Positions 1 through 8,640 of a stretch of DNA of 64,000 nucleotides are shown in pieces. Each line of letters starts with the position of its first letter. Position 1 is the first letter of the stretch. Source of the stretch: Streptomyces sp. NBC_01460. GTDB lineage: Bacteria; Actinomycetota; Actinomycetes; Streptomycetales; Streptomycetaceae. The notes under the pieces were generated by a model, which had not been told where the DNA came from, did not search any database, and saw only the letters and a program-made list of their open reading frames with translations. Position numbers and translations under genes: made by a program. Location of the stretch: contig NZ_CP109473.1 in assembly GCF_036227405.1 (NCBI RefSeq), positions 5,084,001 to 5,148,000 of the forward strand, given 5' to 3'.

Positions 1-1
1 G

Positions 2-1855
2 CGCTACCCGCCGAAGTCGTTCACGGCGAAGGTCTCGAACCTCAAGAACGAGCTGATCGACGAGGAGACCTTCGCCGGACAGGCCGCCGACGGCTTCGAG
101 AAGACGCTGGCCCAGGCCTACGCGCTCTACCAGGCGCGGCTGCGCGAGGCCAACGCCCTCGACTTCGACGACATCATCATGACGACGGTCCACCTGCTCC
201 AGGCGTTCCCCGACGTCGCCGAGCACTACCGCCGTCGCTTCCGGCACGTCATGGTCGACGAGTACCAGGACACCAACCACGCGCAGTACACCCTCGTGCG
301 CGAGCTGGTGGGCCCGGCGGGCGAGGCCGACGCCCCGGGCGAGCTCTGCGTCGTCGGTGACGCGGACCAGTCGATCTACGCCTTCCGCGGCGCGACCATC
401 CGCAACATCCTCCAGTTCGAGGAGGACTATCCGGACGCGACGACGATCATGCTGGAGCAGAACTACCGCTCCACGCAGACGATCCTGTCGGCCGCCAACG
501 CCGTCATCGAGCGCAACGAGAGCCGCCGCCCCAAGAACCTCTGGACGAACGCGGGCACCGGCGCCCGGATCACCGGCTACGTCGCCGACACCGAGCACGA
601 CGAGGCGCAGTTCGTCGCCGACGAGATCGACCGGCTGACGGACGCCGGGGACGCGAAGGCGGGCGACGTCGCCGTCTTCTACCGCACCAACGCCCAGTCC
701 CGAGTCTTCGAGGAGATCTTCATCCGCGTCGGACTGCCCTACAAGGTCGTCGGCGGAGTGCGCTTCTACGAGCGCAAGGAGGTCAGGGACGTCCTGGCCT
801 ACCTCCGGGTGCTGTCCAACCCCGAGGACACCGTCCCGCTGCGCCGCATCCTCAACGTGCCCAAGCGCGGCATCGGCGACCGGGCCGAGGCGATGATCGA
901 CGCCCTCTCGATGCGCGAGAAGATCTCGTTCCCGCAGGCGCTGCGCCGTGTCGACGAGGCCTACGGCATGGCGGCCCGGTCGGCGAACGCCGTGAAGCGG
1001 TTCAACACGCTGATGGAGGAGCTCCGCACGATCGTGGAGTCCGGCGCGGGCCCGGCGGTCGTGGTCGAGGCCGTCATGGAGCGGACCGGCTATCTCGCCG
1101 AACTCCAGGCGTCCACCGACCCGCAGGACGAGACCCGTATCGAGAACCTCCAGGAGCTCGCCTCCGTCGCTCTCGAATTCGAGCAGGAGCGGGCGGAGGA
1201 GGAGGGCTCCGGCACCCTCGCCGAGTTCCTGGAGAAGGTCGCGCTCGTCGCCGACGCCGACCAGATCCCCGACGAGGACGAGGACGGCTCCGGTGTCGTC
1301 ACGCTGATGACGCTGCACACCGCGAAGGGCCTCGAATTCCCCGTGGTGTTCCTGACGGGCATGGAGGACGGCGTCTTCCCGCACATGCGCGCGCTGGGAC
1401 AGGTGAAGGAGCTGGAGGAGGAGCGCCGGCTCGCCTACGTCGGCATCACGCGCGCCCGCGAGCGCCTGTACCTGACCCGGGCGGCGATGCGCAGTGCGTG
1501 GGGCCAGCCCTCGTACAACCCGCCGTCGCGGTTCCTGGAGGAGATCCCGGACCAGCACCTGGAGTGGAAGCGCAAGGGGCCGATGGCCGCTCCGGCGGGC
1601 CCGACGTCCGGCATCACGTCGTCGCTGTCCTCGTCGCGCGCGAAGTCCGGCCCGTCGGGATTCGCGACCCGGCGCACCTCCGAGAAGCCGGTGGTCACCC
1701 TGGTCGCGGGGGACCGCGTCACGCACGACCAGTTCGGGCTGGGCACGGTGACGGCGGTCGAGGGCTTCGGCGACCAGGCGAAGGCGACGGTCGATTTCGG
1801 GGACGAGCGGCCCAAGAAGCTGCTCCTGCGCTACGCGCCGGTCGAGAAGCTCTGA
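2..1855 (+). CDS. pcrA: ATP-dependent DNA helicase PcrA/UvrD, 5' end outside window
   Basis: This is an SF1A 3'-to-5' DNA helicase of nucleotide-excision and replication repair. About 617 residues are visible in frame from base 2. The N-terminal Walker A lies upstream of the window. Seen here are the Walker B/motif II region (VDEYQDT), motif III (VVGDADQSIYAFRGA), motif IV (EQNYRST), the 2B region, motif V (TLHTAKGLEFPVVFLTGMEDG) and motif VI (YVGITRARERL). The C-terminus ends in the Tudor-like segment typical of PcrA (GDRVTHDQFGLGTV...KLLLRYAPVEKL), which binds RNA polymerase in Gram-positive bacteria. The gene converges on an M23 peptidase gene, and the two share a strong hairpin terminator. 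Confidence 0.95.
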   Translation, partial: RYPPKSFTAKVSNLKNELIDEETFAGQAADGFEKTLAQAYALYQARLREANALDFDDIIMTTVHLLQAFPDVAEHYRRRFRHVMVDEYQDTNHAQYTLVRELVGPAGEADAPGELCVVGDADQSIYAFRGATIRNILQFEEDYPDATTIMLEQNYRSTQTILSAANAVIERNESRRPKNLWTNAGTGARITGYVADTEHDEAQFVADEIDRLTDAGDAKAGDVAVFYRTNAQSRVFEEIFIRVGLPYKVVGGVRFYERKEVRDVLAYLRVLSNPEDTVPLRRILNVPKRGIGDRAEAMIDALSMREKISFPQALRRVDEAYGMAARSANAVKRFNTLMEELRTIVESGAGPAVVVEAVMERTGYLAELQASTDPQDETRIENLQELASVALEFEQERAEEEGSGTLAEFLEKVALVADADQIPDEDEDGSGVVTLMTLHTAKGLEFPVVFLTGMEDGVFPHMRALGQVKELEEERRLAYVGITRARERLYLTRAAMRSAWGQPSYNPPSRFLEEIPDQHLEWKRKGPMAAPAGPTSGITSSLSSSRAKSGPSGFATRRTSEKPVVTLVAGDRVTHDQFGLGTVTAVEGFGDQAKATVDFGDERPKKLLLRYAPVEKL

Positions 1856-1881
1856 CCGGGCCGCCGCGACGGAAGAGCCCA

Positions 1882-1916
1882 GGCCCCGGACGTCCCTGCG
1901 CGGGACGTCCGGGGCC
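1882..1916. terminator. Bidirectional hairpin terminator between pcrA and the M23 gene
   Basis: A perfect 15-bp stem (1882-1896 with 1902-1916) encloses a 5-nt loop. It starts 27 nt after the pcrA stop and 31 nt beyond the stop of the convergent peptidase gene. There is no U-tract, as is usual in Streptomyces. Confidence 0.85.
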
Positions 1917-1946
1917 GGGGCTTTCCCGGGCCGCGGGGCGGAGGGA

Positions 1947-3602
1947 TCAGTACGGGTTGATCCCGTGGCTGCGGAGCCACGGCATCGGGTCGATCGCCGA
2001 GCCGCCGCCCGGCCGTACCTCGAAGTGGAGGTGCGGACCGGTGGAGTTGCCGGAGTTCCCCGAGTAGGCGATGACGTCACCGGCCTTGACCGAGCCCGAA
2101 CGGATCTTGGTGGTGCTGAGGTGGCAGTACCACGTCTCCGTGCCGTCGGCCGCGGTGACGATGGCCATGTTGCCGTAGGCACTGTTCCACTGGGTGCGCA
2201 CGGTGCCGTCGGTCGCCGCCATCACGGGGGTGCCGTAGGAGACGGGGAAGTCGATGCCCGTGTGCACCGACATCCAGTTCACGCCGGCCTGGCCGTAGGT
2301 GGCGCTGAGGCCGTGCTGCTTCACCGGCAGGACGAACTTGGGGCGCGCGGCCTCGCGGCGCGCCGCCTCCTCCTCGCGCTTCTTCTTCTCGGCGGCCTGA
2401 CGCTCCTTCAGGTCGATGCGCTCCTGGGTGCGGCTGGCCCGGTCGGCGAAGTTCTCGGCGTCGGCGCTGAGGGCGGCGAGCTGGGTGTCCAGCTTGTTGT
2501 TGGCCACCGCGGGCTTGACCGTGTCGGCGGCCGCCATGGAGGTGGTCTCGTCCTTCGTCTCCTCGGCGCCGACGCCGCTCACCGAAGCGGCGGCGATGCC
2601 CGCGACGCTCATGACGCAGGCGGAGGGGACGGCGACGGTGAGGAGGGCGGAACGCTTCGCGGGGGTGCGTCGCCGGCCCCTGCTCCCACCGCGCGGAGCG
2701 GTGGAGCGGCTCACGGGGTGCGCGGCGGCCGCCACGGACGCGGTCTCCGCTGTCACGTCGACGACGTCCGGCAGGGACTCGGGTCCGTCGGCCCCGGGGT
2801 GTGATGCGTGGGAGCCCTCGCCGTACGCATCGGTGTACGTGTCGGTGTACGCGTCCGTCTGCGCGGTGCCGGCTTCGGTTCCGGCGTCCTCGGCGTGGTC
2901 CAGGGGGCCGGAGGAGTCGGGAGAGCCGTGGAGATCGTGGGAGCCGATGCCGTCGTGCGCGGCGAACTCGGCTGTCTCGTACGGCTCGTAGGAGGCCGAC
3001 TCGTGTTCGTACGAGGGGTACGACGTCTGTTCGGACGGGTACGCGGGGCTCTCGGGCGTGGCGCCGGTGTTCCAGGCGGTGGCGTCGTAGGCGCCTGTGT
3101 CGGCGGCCGCGTAGCTCTCGTACCCCGCCGTCTCGAAGACGGGGGCGGTGTAGGTGCCGGTCGCGTAGGCCGTGGTGTCGAACGTGGTGGTGGGGAAGGC
3201 TCCGGTGTCGCCCGCCGTCCACTGCGTGTCCTGGCCGGTCGGGTTCCAGGCCGTGGTGTCCCACTGGCCCGTCGCGTCGGGGAGTCCGGCCTGGGCCGGG
3301 ATTCCGGCCTCGGGCATCCAGGTGGCGGTCGTGTCGTAGCTCTGGGGCTGGGGCGCCTGCGGGTGGCCCTGGGCGCCGTAGGCGTCGTACGGGGCCTGCT
3401 GATGCGCCCCGGTGTCCCACTGGTTCGCGTCGTAGCCGCCGTAACCGCCGTCGTACGCCGGGGCGTAGCCGTCGCCGTACGTGACCTCGTGGCTGGTGTC
3501 GTGCTGACCCGGCAGGCTCCCGAAGAGAGGATCGGTGTCGAAGCTGCCGGTGGACTGGCCGTCGTATCCGGCATACCCGGCGTGGGGGTGCTGGTCGTTC
3601 AC
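1947..3602 (-). CDS. M23 family metallopeptidase, membrane-anchored
   Basis: Probable peptidoglycan endopeptidase of about 551 aa acting outside the membrane. The N-terminal 300 residues are low-complexity and rich in Tyr, Ala, Thr, Asp and Gly. A basic patch (RGRRRTPAKR) precedes one hydrophobic segment near residue 325. A coiled-coil-like charged helix (RTQERIDLKERQAAEKKKREEEAARRE) comes next, then a C-terminal LytM domain with the zinc motifs HTGIDF and HLHFEVRPGG. The GTG start at 3602 is chosen because a GAGAGA ribosome site precedes it; a longer in-frame ATG at 3743 would add arginine- and proline-rich sequence unlike a real N-terminus. It could be a spore-germination or cell-separation hydrolase; the sequence does not decide. 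Confidence 0.88.
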   Translation of the reverse strand: MNDQHPHAGYAGYDGQSTGSFDTDPLFGSLPGQHDTSHEVTYGDGYAPAYDGGYGGYDANQWDTGAHQQAPYDAYGAQGHPQAPQPQSYDTTATWMPEAGIPAQAGLPDATGQWDTTAWNPTGQDTQWTAGDTGAFPTTTFDTTAYATGTYTAPVFETAGYESYAAADTGAYDATAWNTGATPESPAYPSEQTSYPSYEHESASYEPYETAEFAAHDGIGSHDLHGSPDSSGPLDHAEDAGTEAGTAQTDAYTDTYTDAYGEGSHASHPGADGPESLPDVVDVTAETASVAAAAHPVSRSTAPRGGSRGRRRTPAKRSALLTVAVPSACVMSVAGIAAASVSGVGAEETKDETTSMAAADTVKPAVANNKLDTQLAALSADAENFADRASRTQERIDLKERQAAEKKKREEEAARREAARPKFVLPVKQHGLSATYGQAGVNWMSVHTGIDFPVSYGTPVMAATDGTVRTQWNSAYGNMAIVTAADGTETWYCHLSTTKIRSGSVKAGDVIAYSGNSGNSTGPHLHFEVRPGGGSAIDPMPWLRSHGINPY

Positions 3603-3840
3603 CAACTTCTCTCTCGCCTCGGCAGCAGGACCTGTTCCGGGGTCCGGTGGGGGGATCCCGGGTGCGTGGTGGCCGCGACTGTACCCGGCGGTAGGAGGGC
3701 ACGACAATCTTCGGAGGCCTCCAGCCCTGTAGGAAACGGGCAATCGGCCGCCTTTCGGGGGACCGGGCGTACATGCTTGGCCCTATGTTCGAAATTCGTT
3801 CTATTCGGCGTGCGCTGTGCGGTCGTTCAGCCGCCGGAGA
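3603..3840. promoter_or_regulatory. Intergenic leader and promoter region of the M23 gene
   Basis: These 238 bases separate the M23 start from the stop of the esterase gene upstream on the same strand. The only AT-rich patch (TTCGAAATTCGTTCTATTCG, near 3787-3806) could hold the promoter. The remaining long leader shows no motif I can assign. I looked for a c-di-AMP riboswitch, frequent ahead of cell-wall hydrolases, and did not find its conserved core. Confidence 0.35.
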
Positions 3841-4791
3841 TCAGGCGACCGAGGCGGCTCCCGGGGCGGTTCCCGGGGTGCCGACGGCCGCACCGTCGGA
3901 CTCGAGCGCCTGACGGATCGCGGACGCGACCGCGGGGTGCACCGGAAGGGCCAGGTGGCCGATACCGGTGACACGCACATTCACCGCGTCGAGGTCCGGG
4001 TGGTCGACGCAGGCCGTCTCGACGGGGAGCATCACCCGGTCCAGCTCGCTCCAGAAGCTGACGAACCGCGTCCGGCAGCCCGGAGCGGGGCGGCGCAGCT
4101 CCTCGATCAGATCGGAGCCGGCGCGCATCTGGCGGACGATGGGGTGGGCGCCCGCCAGCGGGGCGGCGGCCGTGCCGCCGTGCGGCGTACCGAGAGTGAC
4201 GAGCGTGCGCACCCGGCGGTCCCCGCCGAGCCGCTGCACGTAGTACCGCGCGATGAGGCCGCCGAGACTGTGCCCGACGATGTCGATCTCGCGGTGCCCC
4301 GTGCGGGCGCAGATCTCCTCCACATGGCGATCCAGCAGTTCGGCCGCGGTGCGGATGTCGCAGGTCAGGGGTGAGTAGTTGAGCGACTCGAGATGGTGCC
4401 AGCCGTGGCGGGCCAGGGAGCGGCGGAGCAGGACGAAGACGGAGCGGTTGTCGATGAACCCGTGCAGCAGGACGACGGGCGGCCGGTCGCCGGCCGCGGT
4501 GGGCAGCACGGTGGCTTCGGCCGAACGGGTGATTCCGTCGGTGTCCGGGTCTGCGTCGGTGTCCGGTGCCGGGTGTCCGTCTCCGTCACGGCCGGTGCCG
4601 GTGCCTGTGCCGGATGGGGGCGGGGCCGCGGGGGCCCGGCGCTCCGGGGTCAGGCCGGACGGGTAGATGAGCACGTGTCCGGCGAGGATCACCAGCTCCA
4701 GCGCGGTGGCCCTGATCAGCGTCGACGACAACCAGGCGGGGCGCAGGCACGGCCTGCGCAGCAGTAGGGGTAGGAAGGACAGGACCTTCAT
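3841..4791 (-). CDS. Exported alpha/beta-hydrolase (lipase/esterase, PGAP1-like)
   Basis: Serine hydrolase of 316 aa. The N-terminus (MKVLSFLPLLLRRP, then a hydrophobic stretch at about residues 28-45) looks like a signal anchor, followed by a Pro/Thr/Asp-rich linker to about residue 105. The catalytic fold shows VVLLHGF (oxyanion region), the nucleophile elbow GHSLGG, a conserved TLGTPHGG, an acidic residue in SELDRVMLP and the catalytic His in GIGHLALP. This pattern fits Streptomyces esterases and lipases acting on acyl esters outside the membrane. The substrate is not deducible. The start is an ATG preceded by AGGAGGTCGGCC. Confidence 0.85.
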   Translation of the reverse strand: MKVLSFLPLLLRRPCLRPAWLSSTLIRATALELVILAGHVLIYPSGLTPERRAPAAPPPSGTGTGTGRDGDGHPAPDTDADPDTDGITRSAEATVLPTAAGDRPPVVLLHGFIDNRSVFVLLRRSLARHGWHHLESLNYSPLTCDIRTAAELLDRHVEEICARTGHREIDIVGHSLGGLIARYYVQRLGGDRRVRTLVTLGTPHGGTAAAPLAGAHPIVRQMRAGSDLIEELRRPAPGCRTRFVSFWSELDRVMLPVETACVDHPDLDAVNVRVTGIGHLALPVHPAVASAIRQALESDGAAVGTPGTAPGAASVA

Positions 4792-5134
4792 GGCCGACCT
4801 CCTGCACTGGCACGCGGGGGAGGCGGCTCCCTGCCCCGTACGCCCTCACGGGAGTCGTCGCGGAGGTGACCGGCGGCCCTGACGCTGCCAGGGCCGTACC
4901 ACCGTGCCGTGCGGCTGACGGCACGGTGGTACGACGACCTCGTTGCGGCTCCCTGGCGACGCTCCCCGCGCGGCCGGTGGGCCGCACGGTGCCGGGAACG
5001 ACGCCGGCGAACATGTCCCATGTGTGATTTCCCCCTCCCGGTCCACCGCGAAACGACCATGTGCGGGATGCTGTGGATAACGTTCGTTCACATCACCGGC
5101 CCTCCGGGCACGGGAGACGCATGTGGAGGCAGTG
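4792..5134. other. 343-bp divergent intergenic region with a 16-bp hairpin
   Basis: This region lies between the esterase (minus) and the B12-binding subunit (plus). No convincing gene is present. It contains a perfect 16-bp inverted repeat (4895-4910 with 4918-4933, 7-nt loop). On the minus strand a strong ribosome-site-like GGGAGGGGG (near 5030) precedes an ATG, but the reading frame there is arginine-rich and not convincing. Confidence 0.5.
4895..4933. other. Perfect 16-bp inverted repeat (hairpin)
   Basis: The arms at 4895-4910 and 4918-4933 pair without mismatch around a 7-nt loop. It looks like an intrinsic terminator, yet it lies between two divergent genes with no obvious gene ending at it. 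It could end an unrecognised small transcript or form a stem in the esterase leader. Confidence 0.5.
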
Positions 5135-5548
5135 ATGGGTGTGACCGGTCCGATCCGTGTGGTGGTCGCCAAGCCGGGCCTCGACGGCCATGACCGCGGG
5201 GCGAAGGTGATCGCGCGGGCGCTGCGGGACGCGGGTATGGAGGTCATCTACACGGGGCTCCACCAGACCCCCGAGCAGATCGTGGACACGGCGATCCAGG
5301 AGGACGCCGACGCCATCGGTCTCTCCATCCTCTCCGGCGCCCACAACACGCTCTTCGCCAAGGTCATCGAGCTGCTCAAGGAGCGCGAGGCGGAGGACAT
5401 CAAGGTGTTCGGCGGCGGCATCATCCCCGAGGCGGACATCGCTCCGCTCAAGGAGCAGGGCGTCGCGGAGATCTTCACCCCGGGCGCGACGACTGCCTCG
5501 ATCGTGGACTGGGTCAACGCGCACGTCCGCCAGCCCGCGGGGGCCTGA
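5135..5548 (+). CDS. Cobalamin-binding small subunit of an acyl-CoA mutase
   Basis: A stand-alone B12-binding domain of 137 aa, homologous to the C-terminal domain of methylmalonyl-CoA mutase and to IcmB of isobutyryl-CoA mutase. It carries the base-off/His-on motif DxHxxG (DGHDRG, His19 as lower axial ligand), LSILSGAH and the GGGIIP glycine-rich loop. It should bind adenosylcobalamin and pair with a separate catalytic subunit; a candidate lacking its own B12 domain lies at 60426-62006. The ATG at 5135 is preferred over an in-frame GTG at 5123 because GGAGG sits six bases upstream of it. It is apparently monocistronic. Confidence 0.92.
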   Translation: MGVTGPIRVVVAKPGLDGHDRGAKVIARALRDAGMEVIYTGLHQTPEQIVDTAIQEDADAIGLSILSGAHNTLFAKVIELLKEREAEDIKVFGGGIIPEADIAPLKEQGVAEIFTPGATTASIVDWVNAHVRQPAGA

Positions 5549-5641
5549 GCCCGCCGCAGCGGGAGCTGATCCCCGGGTGCTGATCCCGGATCTGCGTACG
5601 GGCTGACCGCTGGGAGCGGCGCGTGTGGGAGGTCCTCGGTC

Positions 5642-5696
5642 GTGCCGTTCCGCGCGTGCCGTTCAGCCTGTGCCGTTCCGCGCGTGCCGTTCAGCC
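5642..5696. repeat. Two-copy 27-bp tandem repeat at the end of the DUF5691 gene
   Basis: Identical 27-bp copies at 5642-5668 and 5670-5696 have a 28-bp period. The DUF5691 stop codon (5663-5665 on the minus strand) lies in the first copy. Because 28 is not a multiple of three, the duplication shifts the frame and creates that stop. Confidence 0.9.
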
Positions 5697-7318
5697 CCGC
5701 CGTCGTCTGCCAGCTCCGCGTCCATGGCGGCGCGCAGCCGCAGGGTGGAGACGAGGCGCTGGAAGGCCTCCGACCAGTAGCCCCCGGCCCCCGGCGAAGC
5801 ACCTTCCGGTTCGTCGGGAGTGGTGGTCAGCACCGCGAGCCGGTCCGCCTCGGCAGGGTTCAGGCAGCGCTCGGCCAGGCCCATCACCCCGCTGAAGCTC
5901 CAGGGGTAACTCCCCGCGTCCCGGGCGATGTCCAGTGCGTCGACCACGGCCCGGCCGAGCGGCCCGTCCCAGGGCACGGAGCAGACGCCCAACAGCTGGA
6001 AGGCCTCGGACAGGCCGTGCGCGGCTATGAAACCGGCGACCCAGAGCGCCCGTTCGGCCGAGGGCAGGGTGGCGAGGAGCTGGGAGCGCTCCGCCAGCGA
6101 GGCCGTCCCCGGGCCGTCCGCCGGCGGTGTCGCGGGGGTGCCGAGCAGCGCCCGCGCCCACGCGGGGTCCCGTTGCCGCACCGCGGCGCGGCACCAGGCG
6201 GCGTGCAGCTCACCTGCCCAGCCGTCGGCGACCGGCAGTGTGACGAGCTCGCGGGCCGTCCGGCCGTCGAACCTGTCCCGCCAGACGTCCAGCGGGGTGG
6301 CCTCCACCAACTGGCCCAGCCACCACGACCGTTCGCCGCGCCCCGAGGGCGGTACGGGGACCACGCCGTCCCGCTGCATCGCCGCGTCGCACTCGTGCGG
6401 CGCCTCCACGGCGACGGAGACGGCACCTCCCGTACGGTCGGGATTCACGCAGGACATGGCGCGGTCGGCCATCCGGAGGGCGAGCGCCGAACCGGGCAGC
6501 GCGGAGAGCAGTTCGGCCGCCGTCGCGCGCACGTTGCGGCTGCGGTCCGTCAGGGCGTCCTCCAGGAACGCCTCGTCGGCCCCGGAGAGGCCTGAGCGCA
6601 GGGAATCGAGGAACATCAGCCGGTCCTCCGCCCTCTCCGCGGACCACGTGGCGGCGAGCAGGGACCGGGCCGCGGAGGCATCCCGCTCCCGCAGCGCCCC
6701 GAGCAGGGCCACCCGTTCGGCGAAGAGGCCCTCCTCCCAGAGCCTGCGCACCGCTTCCGGGTCGGCCGTGTCGGGTCGCCTGGCACCGCGTGCATCGGCA
6801 CGCAGCGCGAACCTCCACTCCGGATTCAGCCCGGCCAGCCAGAGCCCGCGCGGCCCGGCGAAGGCGAGGACGTGCGGGCGCAGGTCCGTGCGCGCCCGCG
6901 CCGCGTCCAGCAGGGCGGGCAGCAGCTCCGCCGGCGCCCGGTAGCCCCGCGCACCGGCGGAGGCCAGCCACTGGGGGATGAGCTCGGTGAGATCGGGGGC
7001 CGTGCCCCGGCGTCCCCCGCCGGGCGGGACCGAGCGGTCGGCGAGCAGCTGGGCGAGCCGGCGGCGGGCGGCACGGGGCAGCGGCGGACGGAGGTCGGCG
7101 GGTGCGGGCTCCGGTGGGGCGGCCCCGGTGGCAGGACGCAGAGCCGCCCGGCGCCACACGGTGTGCACCGCCGCCGCGTCGAGCAGCGCCGCCGGCCCGA
7201 GCGCGGCCCCGTCCTCCGCCCGGAGAGGGCGCCGGTCGGTGCCGAGCAGGGCCGAGGTGACGAGGTCCTCCCAGGGGGTGTCCACGGGCACGCCGGTGGT
7301 CGTGGCGGTGGTGGGCAT
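5663..7318 (-). CDS. DUF5691 family protein
   Basis: Protein of 551 aa, function unknown. It starts MPTTATTTGVPVDTPWEDLVTSALLGTDRR; the WEDLV.SALLGTDRR signature opens this family. The middle is helical and repeat-like (for example LLAATWSAERAEDRLMFLDSL, FLEDALTDRSRNVRATAAELL), suggesting HEAT-type alpha-solenoid repeats, so it may be a scaffold or adaptor. The ATG at 7318 has a GGAAGGGA ribosome site. It lies downstream of the SWIM-family gene on the same strand and divergent from the MoxR/DUF5682/VWA genes; these families commonly travel together. Its last codons have been altered by a 28-bp duplication. Confidence 0.82.
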   Translation of the reverse strand: MPTTATTTGVPVDTPWEDLVTSALLGTDRRPLRAEDGAALGPAALLDAAAVHTVWRRAALRPATGAAPPEPAPADLRPPLPRAARRRLAQLLADRSVPPGGGRRGTAPDLTELIPQWLASAGARGYRAPAELLPALLDAARARTDLRPHVLAFAGPRGLWLAGLNPEWRFALRADARGARRPDTADPEAVRRLWEEGLFAERVALLGALRERDASAARSLLAATWSAERAEDRLMFLDSLRSGLSGADEAFLEDALTDRSRNVRATAAELLSALPGSALALRMADRAMSCVNPDRTGGAVSVAVEAPHECDAAMQRDGVVPVPPSGRGERSWWLGQLVEATPLDVWRDRFDGRTARELVTLPVADGWAGELHAAWCRAAVRQRDPAWARALLGTPATPPADGPGTASLAERSQLLATLPSAERALWVAGFIAAHGLSEAFQLLGVCSVPWDGPLGRAVVDALDIARDAGSYPWSFSGVMGLAERCLNPAEADRLAVLTTTPDEPEGASPGAGGYWSEAFQRLVSTLRLRAAMDAELADDGGAERHARNGTG

Positions 7319-7476
7319 CGGGTCCCTTCCGGTGGTCCGGCAAGCGCGGGTCGAGGAATGCGGTCGGTCGAGGAATGCGGTGGGTCGGGAGGAAGTGGTC
7401 GGCCGGGGCACGTGGTGAGGTGAGGAATTCGGTGGATGGACGAGGTCGGGGCGGTCGGGTCGAGCAGTGGCCCGCG

Positions 7477-8619
7477 TCAGACGAGCGCCACGGCCGTGCC
7501 CGCGCCGATGTCGTCCGATGCCTCCGGGCACCAGGCCGCGAGCGGGTCGAAACCGCGGTGTCCGCACTCGCCGAACACCGTCAGGGGGCTGCCGCCGGAG
7601 AGGGCGACGAGCTTCCACAGGCCCGGCCGGGACAGCGCCGGGGGTGCGATCGGCAGGGCGGATCCGTCCGCCGCGCCGATCAGCTGCCAGCCGTCCCCGG
7701 ACGGCGCGGGTATGACGTCGCGCAGGATGGCCGGCCAGGCGTCCAGCCAGGGGTCGTCCCGCAGGGCACGCCCGTACGCGCCGAGGGCATCGGCCGTCGT
7801 GCCGCCGTGCTGCGGAGCCGCCGTGACGACGGGATCACCGAACTGCCTTCCCAGCTCCGCCCGCAGTCCTCCGCCGCCGGGGTACGGCGTCACCTCGGCG
7901 TCGATCACGGTGCCCACCGGCAGCGTCCGGGCCGGGGCGCGCCCTGGCGCGCCGTAGGACAGCAGGAGCGCCGTCCGCCCCGACTCCTCGCCGTACAGCC
8001 AGATACGGCGGGTGGTGATCCTGCCGTCCGGTGTGTCGTACTGCGCGAGGACCGTCCAGCGGTCGCGCACGGCAGGCCCCTCGGCGGAGGCCGTCAGCCC
8101 CACTCTCGTACGGACCGTCGCCGCCAGCGGACCGGGCAGCCGGTCGAGCCTCAGCCAGGCCGAGTCCAGCAGATGCAGGAGCGCGCACTCCTCGAGCAGC
8201 CGCACCGGCCAGCCGGGCCCCGACGCGGACACGGACCCCAACTCACGCAGCCGGTGCGCGAGTCCGGGCGCCTGGGCGTCGACCATGCGTGCCGCGGTCT
8301 CCTCCCACAGCCCGTACTCCGGCCGGTCCGTCGCGGCGAGCCCGCCGCGGAGCAGATCGGCGAGACGCTGCTCCAGCTCCTGCGCACCGCCCGTGACGCG
8401 CTCGGCCCTGCGGCCGGCGCGACGGGCCGCCGCGGCCCGGCTCGCGGAGTCCCCGGACGGCCTGTCCACCGCGCGCGACGCCTCGTCAGGAGCGCTTTCC
8501 GGCTCCTGATCCGCCGTGCCCGACACCTCGTCGAAGCCGGGCGCCGGCACCCGGCCCGCCGTCCGACGCTCCACCGGGCCCGTGGGACGCCCGGTCTCTC
8601 CCCCGTGAGATAGCACCAT
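7477..8619 (-). CDS. SWIM zinc-finger family protein lacking its SWIM domain
   Basis: About 380 aa matching the C-terminal two-thirds of the Streptomyces SWIM zinc-finger proteins found beside MoxR/DUF5682/VWA genes. Family-like stretches include RRAERVTGGAQELEQRLADL, GLWEETAARMVDAQAPGLA, WPVRLLEECALLHLLD and WKLVALSGGSPLTVFGECGH. Family members known to me begin with about 100 residues holding CxC...CxH; here no cysteine occurs before LLEECALL. The start is uncertain: ATG 8619, TTG 8649 and GTG 8577 are possible and none has a good ribosome site, while a GGGGGAGAG just downstream of 8619 has no start after it. This suggests a deletion that fused the leader to mid-gene. Confidence 0.7.
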   Translation of the reverse strand: MVLSHGGETGRPTGPVERRTAGRVPAPGFDEVSGTADQEPESAPDEASRAVDRPSGDSASRAAAARRAGRRAERVTGGAQELEQRLADLLRGGLAATDRPEYGLWEETAARMVDAQAPGLAHRLRELGSVSASGPGWPVRLLEECALLHLLDSAWLRLDRLPGPLAATVRTRVGLTASAEGPAVRDRWTVLAQYDTPDGRITTRRIWLYGEESGRTALLLSYGAPGRAPARTLPVGTVIDAEVTPYPGGGGLRAELGRQFGDPVVTAAPQHGGTTADALGAYGRALRDDPWLDAWPAILRDVIPAPSGDGWQLIGAADGSALPIAPPALSRPGLWKLVALSGGSPLTVFGECGHRGFDPLAAWCPEASDDIGAGTAVALV

Positions 8620-8640
8620 GGAACCGACGGTAGAGGGAGC

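Noticed and set aside
3603..3840. Possible c-di-AMP (ydaO) riboswitch ahead of the M23 peptidase gene
   Set aside because: Such switches precede many actinobacterial wall hydrolases, but I could not find the conserved helices or GGGUGAA-like core here.
2808..3971. Long plus-strand open frames opposite the M23 gene
   Set aside because: The translations are Arg/Gly/Val-rich low-complexity and mirror the Tyr/Asp/Thr-rich N-terminus of the real gene; no ribosome site or motif.
5072..5080. TGTGGATAA, a perfect E. coli-type DnaA box
   Set aside because: A single copy with no cluster of boxes, no dnaA or dnaN nearby, and Streptomyces origins use many TTGTCCACA-type boxes. Likely chance.
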